A stretch of 56,870 nt of DNA. Origin: DAOTTW01 sp034437615 (GTDB taxonomy: Bacteria; Chloroflexota; Anaerolineae; Aggregatilineales; Phototrophicaceae). The notes under the pieces were generated by a model. It was not told where the DNA came from, ran no database searches, and saw nothing but the letters and a program-made list of their open reading frames with translations. Position 1 is the stretch's first letter; every line of letters starts with the position of its first letter. Where the stretch lies: the NCBI GenBank assembly GCA_034437615.1, contig DAOTTW010000045.1, positions 1 through 56,870 on the forward strand. The letters are read 5' to 3'. Positions 14,219-23,693 of the stretch are shown piece by piece. Made by a program: the position numbers and the translations under genes.

Positions 14219-17200
14219 ATGTTGGCAAAAACAACCGCGAAGGTGCTCAATAACCGCTATGAATTGCTGGATGTGATCGGTGCTGGGGGCATGGGCATTG
14301 TGTATCGGGCCAGGGACCGCCTGAGTAACAGCCTGCTCGCGCTGAAATCCGTGACCGTCGCACCCGCAGACATGGCGTTGATGCACAGCATCAGCAACAC
14401 CGATAACCCTCTGCTGGCGCTGGCGAATGAATTTCGGCTGCTGGCCGGGTTGCGCCATCCACATATCATCCGTGTGCTGGATTACGGCTTCGATGCGCAG
14501 CGCAAGCCCTACTTCACCATGAGCTACCTGCAAAATGCGCAAACGCTGCTGGCAGCGGCCAACGGGCTATCGGTATACGGTAAGGTGCAATTGTTGCAGC
14601 CCGTCCTGAGTGCCCTGACGTATATGCATCGGCGCGGCATCCTGCACCGGGACCTGAAGCCAGCCAATGTACTAGTGACGCCAAATGTCGGCGTGCAAGT
14701 GCTGGATTTCGGCCTATCCACCACACCAGACCACGCCCGCAGTCAATCCGGTACGCTGTGGTATATGGCCCCGGAGATTCTGCGCGGGCAGGGCGCAAGC
14801 GTGCAATCCGACCTCTACAGCTTGGGTGTGCTGCTGTATGAATTGCTTGTCGGCCAGCGGCCATTTGAAGAGGAAAGCATCACAAAGTTAATCGACAGCA
14901 TCCTGCAAATGCCGACGGATTTAGCGCCACTAGAGCCGCTGCAAAGTGTGCTGCCCGGTCTGCTTGATTTTGTGGGCCGACTGCTGAGCAAAAACCCCGC
15001 CGACCGCTACGACAGCGCCTATGCCGCACAGCAGGCGCTCTGTGCGGCGCTGGATATGCCCCTGAGACAAGAAGATGACGAAATCCGCGAGAGCTACCTG
15101 CAAGCCGCGACGCTCATCGGGCGCGGAGCCGAACTGAACACGCTTACACAGGCGTTGGCTGGCCTGCGAGTGTATGCCGATCAAACTGTGGGCTTGTGGC
15201 TGGTCGCGGGCGAAAGCGGCATCGGCAAATCGCGCTTGTTGGATGAACTGCGCATTCGTGCCCTGATTAACGGTGTGCGCGTGCTGCGCGGGCAAGCCAC
15301 CAGCGAAATCGGCGCGCCCTATAGCCTGCTGCGGCCTGCCCTGCGGCATCTGCTGCTAGCCGCAGACCAGCATAACACCCTGCGCGACGAAGAAGCCGCC
15401 ATCCTGCAAAGCGTCGTGCCGGATGTCGCGCAGTTGCTAGGGCGTGCGCTGCCCATCATCCAGACGGAAAACGACAACAGCGTTGCCTTGACCGATGTGA
15501 TTGTGGACCTCTTCCGGGGCATCACACAGCCGACGCTGCTGCTGCTAGATGATCTACAATGGGCGGATGAGAGCCTGGCGCTGGTGCAGCGTCTCGCACG
15601 TTTACAGGGGGTGCCGCTGCTGATCGTCGGCGCGTATCGCGATGACGAAGCGCCCCGCCTACATGAGCAATTCGACGCGTTTAGCAGCCTGATGCACCTG
15701 CAACGCCTGCAACCCGCGCAAATCAGCGAACTCAGCCAGTCTATCCTGGGCAGCGCACCGCCACAGGTCACCGATCTACTGGCACAAGAAAGCGAGGGCA
15801 ACGTTTTCTTCATCATCGAAGCGCTGCGCACGCTGGCCGTCAGCGCGGGCACATTGGATACAATCGGGCAACGCACGCTGCCCCGGCACATCATTTCACG
15901 GGGGATGCTGGCCTTTGCACAGCGCCGCCTGGAAAAGCTGCCAGCAGACTATCAAGCCCTGCTGCGCATGGCTGCGGTCCTGGGCCGCCAACTGAACTTC
16001 AAGCTGTTGCAGCCGGTCAATGCAAACGACGCCAACCCCATCGACATCGACCAATGGCTACAGGATTGCGCCGAACGCGCTATCTTCAGTGTGGAGGGCG
16101 AGACCTGGCGCTTTGCCCATGATAAGCTGCGCGAGGGCATCCTGCATTATCTGGATGCCGCGCAACGCCAACGCCTGCACGCCCGCGCCGCCGACCTCAT
16201 CGCAGAGGTGTACGGCGATGACCCCGATTGGCTGATGCCGCGCCTCTACCATAGCCAGCAATCCGGCGACATCCAGCGCGAGCTTGACCTGCTGCCCACT
16301 TTGATAAACGCGACAGGCAAGGGCTACAACCTGCGTCAAGCGGAGCAGTACTTGCTGGCGCTAGAGACACGGCTGGGTGCTGCCCCGACCAGGCACAGCG
16401 ACCCCCGCACCCAGGATTTTTGCAATTTGTACAAGGCGCTTTCGCAGGTCAAACTGCGCACGGGTCAGACAAAAGACACCCTGTTGTATACCCTAAAAAT
16501 ATTTGATCTGCTATCACCGGATGACGCTGATTATTACTTTGTGATGATAAAAATAGCAGATGCGTATATCATAAACGGCTATTATGATGAGGCCTTGCGT
16601 TACCTACAGGATAACCTGGCACAGCAAGAGGCCCTGCGCGGCTCATCGAATGCACCCGACGACTTGGAACAGAAAATCCTGCTGAGTAAGCTGTCGTATT
16701 GCCGCTATTATTATCGTCGCGGCCAACACGAACAGGCGGTTACACTGGCGCAACAATTACTAGGGCAAGCGCAGGCCAGTGCAGACCCGCGCCCGCAGTG
16801 GTTGGCGCTCAGCTACCTGTCATCCTGCCTGTACTACCTGAAGCGCTACGACGAAGCCGAATATTACACGCTACAGCAATTGCAAATTGCGCAGCAAGCC
16901 AACAATAGCTACGCCTCTATCGAAGTTCGCAACACGCTTGGGCTGATTTACGTGGCAAAGGGCCAGCTCGATGTCGCCTTCGATTACTACCAGCAAAGTA
17001 TCGACATGGCCGAAAAGCTGCACGCGCTGCACCACCTACGCAGCGTCACCGCCAATCTCGCAATGCTCTACATCCAGCAAAAGCGCTACGACGAGGGCTT
17101 AGCGCTCTACCTGCGCAGCATCGAGGCGACACAGCGCACGGATGATATGTACGGGCTGGCGATGCGCTACGGTGCGCTGTGCCAGATTTATGCAGAGTTA

Positions 17201-17530
17201 GCACGCTGGCCGGAGGCGAAGCAGATGCTAAGCCAGTGGTACGCCGCCGCCGAAGCCGACAATAACTTCAAAGTGCATCTGCACGGCCTGTATGCGCTGG
17301 TGGATGTGCTCATCAACGCAGATCGACATACAGACGCCGCTTATTGGTTTGGGGTGCTGTGTGCGAATGCGCTGCCCATGCATCAGGATCAGGCCGAGCA
17401 AGATCAGCGTGAGGGGCCAATCCGCGCCGCGTTGGGTGACGCTGCGGCTGATACGCATATCCAGCGCGGCAAAGACGCCGATTTTGACACGGCGATGCAG
17501 GTGTTACGTGACGTGCTGAATGCGCTGTAA
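14219..17530 (+). CDS. Ser/Thr protein kinase fused to AAA/STAND ATPase and TPR repeats
   Basis: The product has 1103 residues; GAAGG lies 8 bases before ATG 14219. The N-terminal Hanks-type kinase (about 13-280) has the glycine loop GAGGMG (21-26), ALKSV lysine, HRDLKPANV (143-151), DFGLS (163-167) and APE. It is followed by an AAA/STAND module (about 300-620) with Walker A GESGIGKS (331-338) and Walker B LLLLDDLQWAD (about 441-451). The rest (about 680-1100) is TPR-like, with helical pairs such as AIEVRNTLGLIYVAKGQLDV-type segments and YYQQSIDMAEKL. No membrane span or DNA-binding domain is visible. The architecture is like PknK-type and MalT-like signalling proteins and is likely cytoplasmic. 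Confidence 0.9.
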   Translation: MLAKTTAKVLNNRYELLDVIGAGGMGIVYRARDRLSNSLLALKSVTVAPADMALMHSISNTDNPLLALANEFRLLAGLRHPHIIRVLDYGFDAQRKPYFTMSYLQNAQTLLAAANGLSVYGKVQLLQPVLSALTYMHRRGILHRDLKPANVLVTPNVGVQVLDFGLSTTPDHARSQSGTLWYMAPEILRGQGASVQSDLYSLGVLLYELLVGQRPFEEESITKLIDSILQMPTDLAPLEPLQSVLPGLLDFVGRLLSKNPADRYDSAYAAQQALCAALDMPLRQEDDEIRESYLQAATLIGRGAELNTLTQALAGLRVYADQTVGLWLVAGESGIGKSRLLDELRIRALINGVRVLRGQATSEIGAPYSLLRPALRHLLLAADQHNTLRDEEAAILQSVVPDVAQLLGRALPIIQTENDNSVALTDVIVDLFRGITQPTLLLLDDLQWADESLALVQRLARLQGVPLLIVGAYRDDEAPRLHEQFDAFSSLMHLQRLQPAQISELSQSILGSAPPQVTDLLAQESEGNVFFIIEALRTLAVSAGTLDTIGQRTLPRHIISRGMLAFAQRRLEKLPADYQALLRMAAVLGRQLNFKLLQPVNANDANPIDIDQWLQDCAERAIFSVEGETWRFAHDKLREGILHYLDAAQRQRLHARAADLIAEVYGDDPDWLMPRLYHSQQSGDIQRELDLLPTLINATGKGYNLRQAEQYLLALETRLGAAPTRHSDPRTQDFCNLYKALSQVKLRTGQTKDTLLYTLKIFDLLSPDDADYYFVMIKIADAYIINGYYDEALRYLQDNLAQQEALRGSSNAPDDLEQKILLSKLSYCRYYYRRGQHEQAVTLAQQLLGQAQASADPRPQWLALSYLSSCLYYLKRYDEAEYYTLQQLQIAQQANNSYASIEVRNTLGLIYVAKGQLDVAFDYYQQSIDMAEKLHALHHLRSVTANLAMLYIQQKRYDEGLALYLRSIEATQRTDDMYGLAMRYGALCQIYAELARWPEAKQMLSQWYAAAEADNNFKVHLHGLYALVDVLINADRHTDAAYWFGVLCANALPMHQDQAEQDQREGPIRAALGDAAADTHIQRGKDADFDTAMQVLRDVLNAL

Positions 17531-17534
17531 GGTC

Positions 17535-17948
17535 TTAGACCGCCGCCCCACCCGCATCAGACCCGCAGCACGCGAAAAAACGGTCTAGCCCGTCCTGCGC
17601 GGTTTGCATGTCTGGCGCGTACTGCACCACGTTGCGCGTATCCGGGTAAAGCTGGTGACCTGCTTCAATCAGCCGCTTGAGCAACAGCGATGGCGTCACG
17701 ACGGTGACGGTTTGCAGCGCGGGGCGGCTGCGCTGGATGATGTGATAGGCGTTGGGCAGCGCGTAATGCGGCACGTAGGGCTGTGCGCCCAGGTCGTGTA
17801 TTACGTGGTAGCGCGTGAAGCCCTCTAGCCGCAGCATGGTCGTGCGCAGTTGCAGCGCCTCGTATAGCTCTAGCCAGGACCATTGTTTGCCATATGTCAG
17901 CAGTAATATACCGCGTGCTTTGTCGTGCCAGTGTACGTTAACGCCCAT
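17535..17948 (-). CDS. Conserved-looking hypothetical protein, STAS/SpoIIAA-like size
   Basis: The product has 137 residues and converges with the kinase gene, whose stop is 4 bases away. It starts MGVNVHWHDKARGILLLTYG, then WSWLELYEALQLRTTMLRLE and YHVIHDLGAQPYVPHYALPN, and ends with QTVTVVTPSLLLKRLIEAGH and a helical QTAQDGLDRFF tail. The alternation of strand and helix, with the phrase VIHDLG in the position of a STAS switch loop, recalls the SpoIIAA-like fold. That similarity is weak. I do not assign a function. Confidence 0.6.
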   Translation of the reverse strand: MGVNVHWHDKARGILLLTYGKQWSWLELYEALQLRTTMLRLEGFTRYHVIHDLGAQPYVPHYALPNAYHIIQRSRPALQTVTVVTPSLLLKRLIEAGHQLYPDTRNVVQYAPDMQTAQDGLDRFFACCGSDAGGAAV

Positions 17949-18117
17949 GATGCTGCCTTTTTTGTCTTTTTGTTTTTTCTAGCTTCGTGAATAAACACAG
18001 CATAATGCAAATACCTGCTGTACGCATCCGGCACGCAGGCTGGCCAGGTGGCTAGTCTTGTGCTGCTTCGGGTAGCGTATCTATCTCGGTTGATGTGCCT
18101 TGCGGCACCGAGCGACC

Positions 18118-18205
18118 ACACGGGGCCGCCTTTACAACGGTTCGCGTAGGGACACGGCTTGCCGTGCCCGCCCTCTGCGGACGCTAAGAATGGCGTCCCT
18201 ACAAA
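18118..18205. repeat. Intergenic region with palindromic half-units
   Basis: The 325-base gap between 17948 and 18274 contains a T-rich stretch near 17955 and then three modules. These are a degraded CGACCACACGGGGCCGCC, GTAGGGACACGGCTTGCCGT (about 18146-18165) and GGACGCTAAGAATGGCGTCC followed by CTAC (about 18178-18202). No gene is seen. The half-units lie directly upstream of the Cys-rich protein gene. Confidence 0.65.
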
Positions 18206-18273
18206 ATTCATCTAAATATGGCCGCTTGCGTAAACGCGCTAGCATGATTACAAAGGGGCCAGAAACAGCCAGC

Positions 18274-19407
18274 ATGAACACACCGGATAGACCTATGTAC
18301 CCCGCTGCTGACCCACAGCGTGCCCTACCACCCTTATATGCACGCTGGATTGAAGCCATCCTGAACGAACCCTTGCACGCCGAACCCGCCGCCACCTGCT
18401 TAGATTGCGCCATGCAAGCGGGCAAGCCGCAACCGCCCAGCGCCTACGATGTGCACTTCAACGCGCACTTGAAATGCTGCACGCACCTGCCAGCGCTGCC
18501 CAATTTCACGGTTGGCCTGATCTTGCAAGACCCGGACCCGGCTTTACGAGCAGGCCGCGCCGGACTCGAACAGCGCCTCGCATCCGCCAACGGACTGACG
18601 CCACTCGGCATCAACCGCCCGCAGGATGCCCCACTCGACAGGATGCACGACCCGAACGCCTTCGGGCGCGACCCGGATTTGCTGTGCCCGCATTATGACA
18701 ACGGCTTATGTGGCATTTGGAAGTATCGCAATAGTACCTGCTCAACATGGTTTTGCAAATTTCAGCACGGCCTAACCGGGCTGCGCTTCTGGCGCACCGT
18801 GCAGGCGCTGCTGTATCGCATCGAGCGCCACCTGAGCGTGTGGTGCCTGCGGCAGCTTGGCCTGCCGGACCGCACGCTAGAGCTACTCGGCCAACTGGAA
18901 CGCGCCGTCACACAAGAAGAAGCCGCGCAGAAGCTCAGCTACGTCGCACTGCACCGCGACACCCACCCGCAACGCTACGCTGAATTATGGGCGCAGTGGG
19001 CCGGCCATGAACGCGAGTTTTTCGCACACTGCGCAGAATTAATCTTGCCGCTGACGTGGCAGGATGTGCGCCGCATCGGGGGCATCGAATTGGTCGTGCG
19101 CAGCACCCGCGTGAAGGATGCCCACAAGCGCATCACGCAAGGCCACATCCCCGCACGCACGCAGCGCCAACCTAATGTACAAATGATCGACACTGCGCCC
19201 TTACCGGGCGAGCAAACGCGGGTATGGTCCTTCAGCCCCTATGACCCGCTTGAATTGCCGGATGCGGTGCTGAACGTGCTGCACTATTTTGATGGTCGCC
19301 CCACACAAGAGGCTGTACAGATCATCCAGCAGCAGACGGGCGTGCAGATTGACGACGCTACGCTGCAACAATTGGTGGATTGGCACCTGATCGAACCCGT
19401 TGAATAA
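18274..19407 (+). CDS. Cys-rich putative metal-binding protein with PqqD-like C-terminal domain
   Basis: The product has 377 residues from ATG 18274; ATGs at 18244 and 18295 are alternatives and no strong ribosome site decides. It carries two Cys clusters. The first is CLDCAM...CCTHLP (about 41-72), the second CPHYDNGLCGIWKYRNSTCS plus TWFC (about 135-158). Their spacing recalls YkgJ/zinc-or-iron chelating proteins. The middle is helical. Residues about 330-375 (LNVLHYFDGRPTQEAVQIIQ, LQQLVDWHLIE) match the winged-helix PqqD-like / RiPP recognition fold. The combination is unusual. No radical SAM or precursor peptide gene was found nearby, so a role in peptide modification is only a hypothesis. 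Confidence 0.65.
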   Translation: MNTPDRPMYPAADPQRALPPLYARWIEAILNEPLHAEPAATCLDCAMQAGKPQPPSAYDVHFNAHLKCCTHLPALPNFTVGLILQDPDPALRAGRAGLEQRLASANGLTPLGINRPQDAPLDRMHDPNAFGRDPDLLCPHYDNGLCGIWKYRNSTCSTWFCKFQHGLTGLRFWRTVQALLYRIERHLSVWCLRQLGLPDRTLELLGQLERAVTQEEAAQKLSYVALHRDTHPQRYAELWAQWAGHEREFFAHCAELILPLTWQDVRRIGGIELVVRSTRVKDAHKRITQGHIPARTQRQPNVQMIDTAPLPGEQTRVWSFSPYDPLELPDAVLNVLHYFDGRPTQEAVQIIQQQTGVQIDDATLQQLVDWHLIEPVE

Positions 19408-19509
19408 GCACGCAATCACACGCTGCCCGTTGCAATCTGTGCGCTGTGAGGCTAGTATCCCCTGCGACTAACTGCGACTAACGATTATATATAACAACAA
19501 GGACGAACT

Positions 19510-19656
19510 ATGTCGAAGGTTTTGCTGGTCGGTGGTGCAGGCTACGTCGGCTCCGTGCTGACGACGGAATTGCTAGAGCGCGGCTACGCCGTGAAAATCC
19601 TGGATTGTGCGCCCCCACAGCGGGTTTTCATCAATCAAACGTGGGCAATGCGTTAA
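19510..19656 (+). pseudogene. Truncated NAD-dependent epimerase/dehydratase, N-terminal fragment
   Basis: After a normal ribosome site (AAGGACG) an ATG opens MSKVLLVGGAGYVGSVLTTE and then LLERGYAVKILD, the Rossmann start of an extended SDR epimerase with GxxGxxG intact. The similarity stops after about 37 residues. At about 19612 the sequence changes into CAGCGGGTTTTCATCAATCA, which matches the right end of the element at 19910-19999, and a TAA follows at 19654. The gene is therefore cut exactly at a repeat end, which suggests a deletion between repeats. The rest of the gene is not in the window. Confidence 0.8.
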
Positions 19657-19909
19657 AATGCGTGACGCTTTATTACAGTTATTTTACTGGCCATACGGCC
19701 CAGCTTGTTATAAAGTGAAATGTATGCAGACTATAACCGCCAATGTACCTAATACAAAGGCTCAACGTATGTCGTGTTGTTGCCACTATCTGTCGTTTCA
19801 ATTAAAATGAACGAGTGTTTAAAGCATAATTTAAGGGAAAGGCAAGGTAGCGCTTAATTATGTTGAGGCGCATATAGCGCCTACTCGCGGCCCGTTATAG
19901 CCCGTTATG

Positions 19910-19999
19910 GATGGATGAAAACAAACCTGAAGCACTTGTAGGGGCACAGCGTGCTGCGCCCTGTGCGCAGTGTATTGCGCACGCGGGTTTTCATCCATC
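19910..19999. repeat. 90-bp element with perfect 13-bp terminal inverted repeats
   Basis: GATGGATGAAAAC (19910-19922) and GTTTTCATCCATC (19987-19999) are perfect inverse complements. Between them stand GTAGGGGCACAGCGTGCTGC (from 19938) and a second hairpin GTGCGCAGTGTATTGCGCAC (19962-19981). It is the same two-hairpin design as the 49-bp units with the outer arms well preserved. The rest of the 410-base gap (19657-19909) is AT-rich with no gene seen. Confidence 0.8.
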
Positions 20000-20066
20000 A
20001 GACACGGACAATGTGACCGTTTTTTATCTTGTTACCCACACGATGCAGTTAAGGACTGGCGCGGCA

Positions 20067-21224
20067 ATGCAGCCCACTATACTCGACAATTCTGACACTT
20101 TGATGGTCGCTGTGTTTGATGTTGACGAACAACGCAACTTGTACGCGAACCGTGCATTAGAGCAATTCAACGGGGCAACACTGCGGGACCTGCAATCACA
20201 GGGCTTGCAGACGTTTTTCCACCGTGTACACCCGGACGACGCGCCGACGATTATGCAGCATATACGCAAGCACCTGAGCAGCCTGCCCAGCAACCGCCAC
20301 CGGGCGATGGTGACCTTTCGCCAACTAAACGCCAACGGTGAATGGCGCTTGTTGGAACTGACGGACCTGGTTTTTCGGCGTGATGACAGTGGCAAGGTGC
20401 GCCAGACGCTCTCGATCATGGTGGACATCACCGGCTACTCGGACGATGAACCCACGTATGACATCCACTGGCTGCGGGAACAACTGGTACTGCAACAGCG
20501 CACCTTGCAGACGCTGGATAACGCGCTGCGGCAGGCCGACCACGAATTCCGCACGCTGCTGGCGTTAATTTCGTCGTCGATACAATTTTTATCGCGCTAT
20601 CTGGACCGCATAACCGTCGATCAGCGGCGCAAGCGCCTTGCGGGGATACAGCAGGCGGTGCTACAGATCAGCGATATGTTGCAGGCCATCCGTCTGTATC
20701 TGCATGGCTTCCGGCAGACGCTTTCGGTGACTGTGGAGGATTACCCACTGCGTATGACCGTACAGGCGGCGCTTGAGGAAACCGGGCAACGTCTGGGGGA
20801 TGAGCGCATCCGCTTCAACAGCGATATAGCCGATGGGGTCGTATCGCAGGGCTACCCGGACATCACGCGCCTGATCGTGGTTGAAGTGCTGCGTAACGCG
20901 CTGCTGTATTCCGCTGATGATACGCTGGTGCAGGTCGATCTCAGCATCCAGCAGCAGACCAGCACAGACGGCAAGGCCAGCGATATGATTGTGCTGAGCG
21001 TGCAGGATGAGGGCATCGGCATCCCGGAGGACGACCTGCTGTACATCTACGAGCCGTTTTATCGGGGCAGCAACCTGGGCTACGTCCCCGGCATCGGGCT
21101 GGGCCTGAGCAACAGCCGCGCCGCCTTGCAGTATATCGGCGGCAGCATTGAGGTCGAGAGCAACACAGAGGGCGATCAGCAGGGCACGCTGTTTACGGTG
21201 CGCTGGCCGCTGCTGCTGCGCTAG
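20067..21224 (+). CDS. PAS-domain sensor histidine kinase
   Basis: The product has 385 residues. ATG 20067 is chosen because TTAAGGAC lies 11 bases upstream. A PAS/PAC domain covers about 15-135 (LMVAVFDVDEQRNLYANRAL, RVHPDD, TLSIMVDITG). The dimerisation helix carries H159 in DHEFRTLLALISSS, an HisKA-like box with Phe in place of Leu. The HATPase region shows VEVLRNALLYS (N box), VQDEGIGIP (G1) and GIGLGLSNSRAALQYIGGSI (G2). No transmembrane segment is present, so it is cytoplasmic. Its stop overlaps that of the opposing hybrid kinase by 4 bases. Confidence 0.9.
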   Translation: MQPTILDNSDTLMVAVFDVDEQRNLYANRALEQFNGATLRDLQSQGLQTFFHRVHPDDAPTIMQHIRKHLSSLPSNRHRAMVTFRQLNANGEWRLLELTDLVFRRDDSGKVRQTLSIMVDITGYSDDEPTYDIHWLREQLVLQQRTLQTLDNALRQADHEFRTLLALISSSIQFLSRYLDRITVDQRRKRLAGIQQAVLQISDMLQAIRLYLHGFRQTLSVTVEDYPLRMTVQAALEETGQRLGDERIRFNSDIADGVVSQGYPDITRLIVVEVLRNALLYSADDTLVQVDLSIQQQTSTDGKASDMIVLSVQDEGIGIPEDDLLYIYEPFYRGSNLGYVPGIGLGLSNSRAALQYIGGSIEVESNTEGDQQGTLFTVRWPLLLR

Positions 21225-23449
21225 AGGGCCTCAAGTGCGATTACGATATGCTCGAACTCGAAGCGCTCCAGGCATTGCGCGACAAAGGCCGCTAGCTGCG
21301 GGTGCTGCGCGTTATGATAGGCCACGAATTCTCGCAGGGCGTTCAGGTCGCCGATGAGGGCGGCATGGCGCAGGGCGGCGCGTTCATCGCTTTTGATCTG
21401 CAACCATGCAGCCGCACCGAGCAGCGGAATGGGGCCATCGGCTGTGATGCGGGCGGCGTGGCCGTTGGGCGGTCCGTCGCCCTGGAACTGCACGCCGAGA
21501 TGCCGCCGCAGCATCTCATAGACATCCTGAAATTTTGCGGGCTTGCTGAGCACGTCATCACAGCCCGCCGTAAGCATATCAGCGCGTTCGTAGCCGAGCA
21601 CGTTAGCTGTAAACGCGATGATGACGGGCTGCACGATGCCGCGTAGCGCACGCACGCGCCGCGTGACCTCTAGCCCGTTCATGTCGGCCATGCGCATATC
21701 CATGAAGATCAGGTCGGGTTGCAGGTGGGGTATGAGCATCAGCGCGGACTTGCCATTATCGACGGTGCGGACCTCGAAGGCGCTGCTGAGCACGCCCTGC
21801 AAGACGTGGCGGCTTTCCTCGTTGTCATCCACCACGAGAATGCGGAACGATGGCGACCCCGGCGCAAGCCGCAGCGTGCTCTGCTGCGATGTGCTGGCCA
21901 CCAGCGGCACGGCATCCCCTAACGTGACGGGCAGCGTGACGCTAAAGCTGCTGCCTACGCCTACTTCGCTGCTGACCTCAATGCGGCCACCGAGCAAATC
22001 CACATAGGCTTTCGAGATGCTGAGGCCCAAGCCGGTGCCCTGGCCGATGTCGCGGGCGGTCTCGGTTTGGGTGAAGGCATCGAAGAGCGTGGGCAAGTCC
22101 GCTGGCAAGATGCCGCGCCCGCTATCCTGCACCCGAACGATGAGCGTTTGCGGGTCGGGCTGATAATCAGCGTGCAGTTCGATGCGGCCTGTGTCGGTGA
22201 ACTTGATAGCGTTGCTTAGCAGGTTGATGAGCACCTGCCGCAGCTTGCCGACATCGCTATGCAGGTACTGCGGGATGTGGGGGGCTTGATGCAGCGTCAG
22301 GCGCAGGTTCTTGTTATCCGCTACCATCTCGAACATGTCGTAAAGCTCTTTGAGCAGGCGATGCACGTCAAAATCTGTATAACGCAATTCGATGCGCCCG
22401 GCTTCGATGCGGGACATATCCAGCACATCGTTGATAAGCTGTAGCAAGTGTTCGCCGCTACGCATAATCATGTCGATGTTGCTGCGTGTGCTGGCGCTGA
22501 GGTGCGTATCCTGTGCGCTTAACTGTGCAAAGCCGAGGATGGCGTTCAGGGGGGTACGTAGCTCATGCGACATATTGGCCAGAAAGGTGCTTTTGGCACG
22601 ATTGGCGGCTTCGGCGGCGTTTTTGGCGCTGCGCAGCGCGTTTTCGGCTCTGCGCTGTGCGCTAATATCCCGTGCGACGACCATCCCCGCGATAATAGCA
22701 CCCGCATCATTATAGATTGGCAGGAAACTGGCCTGGTAACATAACTGTTCACTTTCATGCACATAATTGCTGACCTCGCCGCGCAGCGCTGCATGATAGA
22801 AAGGCTCTAACTCTTTGATGACGTGCGCTGGCATCGCATCGTAGAGTGTGCGGCCCTCAAGGTGTTCGTAGCCAATTTCATACAAGTAGGGGCCTTCTGC
22901 GACAAGATAATGCAGATCATGATCGAAGAGCAGCACGCTCATATCCGGCAGGTTGCGTATTAACGTGCGATAAAGGCGCTGGGATTGCTGAACCTGTTCT
23001 TGTGCGTGGCTTGCATCCAGCAGGCCCACGTAGCTATGCAGGCGCTTCTCCTGAAAGTAGCTGTGGACGGCTTCACGCAGGGTCACGCGCAGGTCGATAT
23101 GGCTCCAGGGCTTGGGTAGGATGCGGTACAGGCGCACGTCGTCGGCCAGTTGGTCGAGATTGACATAGCTATCGTAGGCGGTCATGAGGATTTTGCGGGT
23201 GTCGGGCGTCAGGGCGTGGATGCGGCGCAGCAGGTGCGCTTCGTTGACATCCGGCATTCGATAATCCACCAGCACCAGCGGCACATCGTAGCCTGCTGCC
23301 AGCCAGCTTTGCAGGGTGTGTAGGGCTTGCTGTGCTTGTGTTTCGGTGCCGACGATGCAATCCGGCCCGATGGCATCGTGAATGGCCACGCGCAGCGTTG
23401 CTAGCAACGCGGGGTGATCGTCTACGCATAAGATAGCTACCTGGCTCAT
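21221..23449 (-). CDS. Hybrid histidine kinase: REC-PAS-HisKA-HATPase-REC
   Basis: The product has 742 residues. An N-terminal receiver domain has DD at 10-11, acceptor D62 in VLVDYRMPD and KPW near 113. A PAS domain follows (about 165-275, MSVLLFDHDLHYLVAEGPYL). HisKA has H295 in NMSHELRTPLN, and the ATPase has NLLSNAIKFT, VQDSGRGI and GTGLGLSI. A second receiver has D584 in IFMDMRMADMNG and KPA near 635. The last 60 residues (LRHAALIGDLNALREFVAYH) are helical as in many hybrid kinases, but no clear Hpt histidine motif is visible. Two receivers flanking one kinase core suggest integration of an upstream phosphorelay. It is cytoplasmic. Confidence 0.92.
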   Translation of the reverse strand: MSQVAILCVDDHPALLATLRVAIHDAIGPDCIVGTETQAQQALHTLQSWLAAGYDVPLVLVDYRMPDVNEAHLLRRIHALTPDTRKILMTAYDSYVNLDQLADDVRLYRILPKPWSHIDLRVTLREAVHSYFQEKRLHSYVGLLDASHAQEQVQQSQRLYRTLIRNLPDMSVLLFDHDLHYLVAEGPYLYEIGYEHLEGRTLYDAMPAHVIKELEPFYHAALRGEVSNYVHESEQLCYQASFLPIYNDAGAIIAGMVVARDISAQRRAENALRSAKNAAEAANRAKSTFLANMSHELRTPLNAILGFAQLSAQDTHLSASTRSNIDMIMRSGEHLLQLINDVLDMSRIEAGRIELRYTDFDVHRLLKELYDMFEMVADNKNLRLTLHQAPHIPQYLHSDVGKLRQVLINLLSNAIKFTDTGRIELHADYQPDPQTLIVRVQDSGRGILPADLPTLFDAFTQTETARDIGQGTGLGLSISKAYVDLLGGRIEVSSEVGVGSSFSVTLPVTLGDAVPLVASTSQQSTLRLAPGSPSFRILVVDDNEESRHVLQGVLSSAFEVRTVDNGKSALMLIPHLQPDLIFMDMRMADMNGLEVTRRVRALRGIVQPVIIAFTANVLGYERADMLTAGCDDVLSKPAKFQDVYEMLRRHLGVQFQGDGPPNGHAARITADGPIPLLGAAAWLQIKSDERAALRHAALIGDLNALREFVAYHNAQHPQLAAFVAQCLERFEFEHIVIALEAL

Positions 23450-23693
23450 GATGTTTTCGCCTGTGTTTTGCTTGTAGGTCGGTTTATACGTGACGTATTA
23501 TTGCGCGGAACGCCGCCATTTTGCAAATTTTGCGTGCGGCGAAGTTGGAATTTCGTGGCGCAACGTTCGAATCCTGTTCGAAACATCTGTACAATTGATG
23601 GGGCCGTGATATGCTGAGGGTGTAGTGACTGAACGTGTATTCTGCGCTTGTTACGTTTATTGCAGAATCGCAACTTTACAGGAGATAACAGCC

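Noticed and set aside
23565..23582. GTTCGAATCCTGTTCGAA upstream of the hybrid kinase as an SOS (LexA) box
   Set aside because: The half-sites do not fit CGAAC-N4-GTTCG; spacing is one base short and no SOS gene is adjacent. It may still be an 11-bp-spaced operator.
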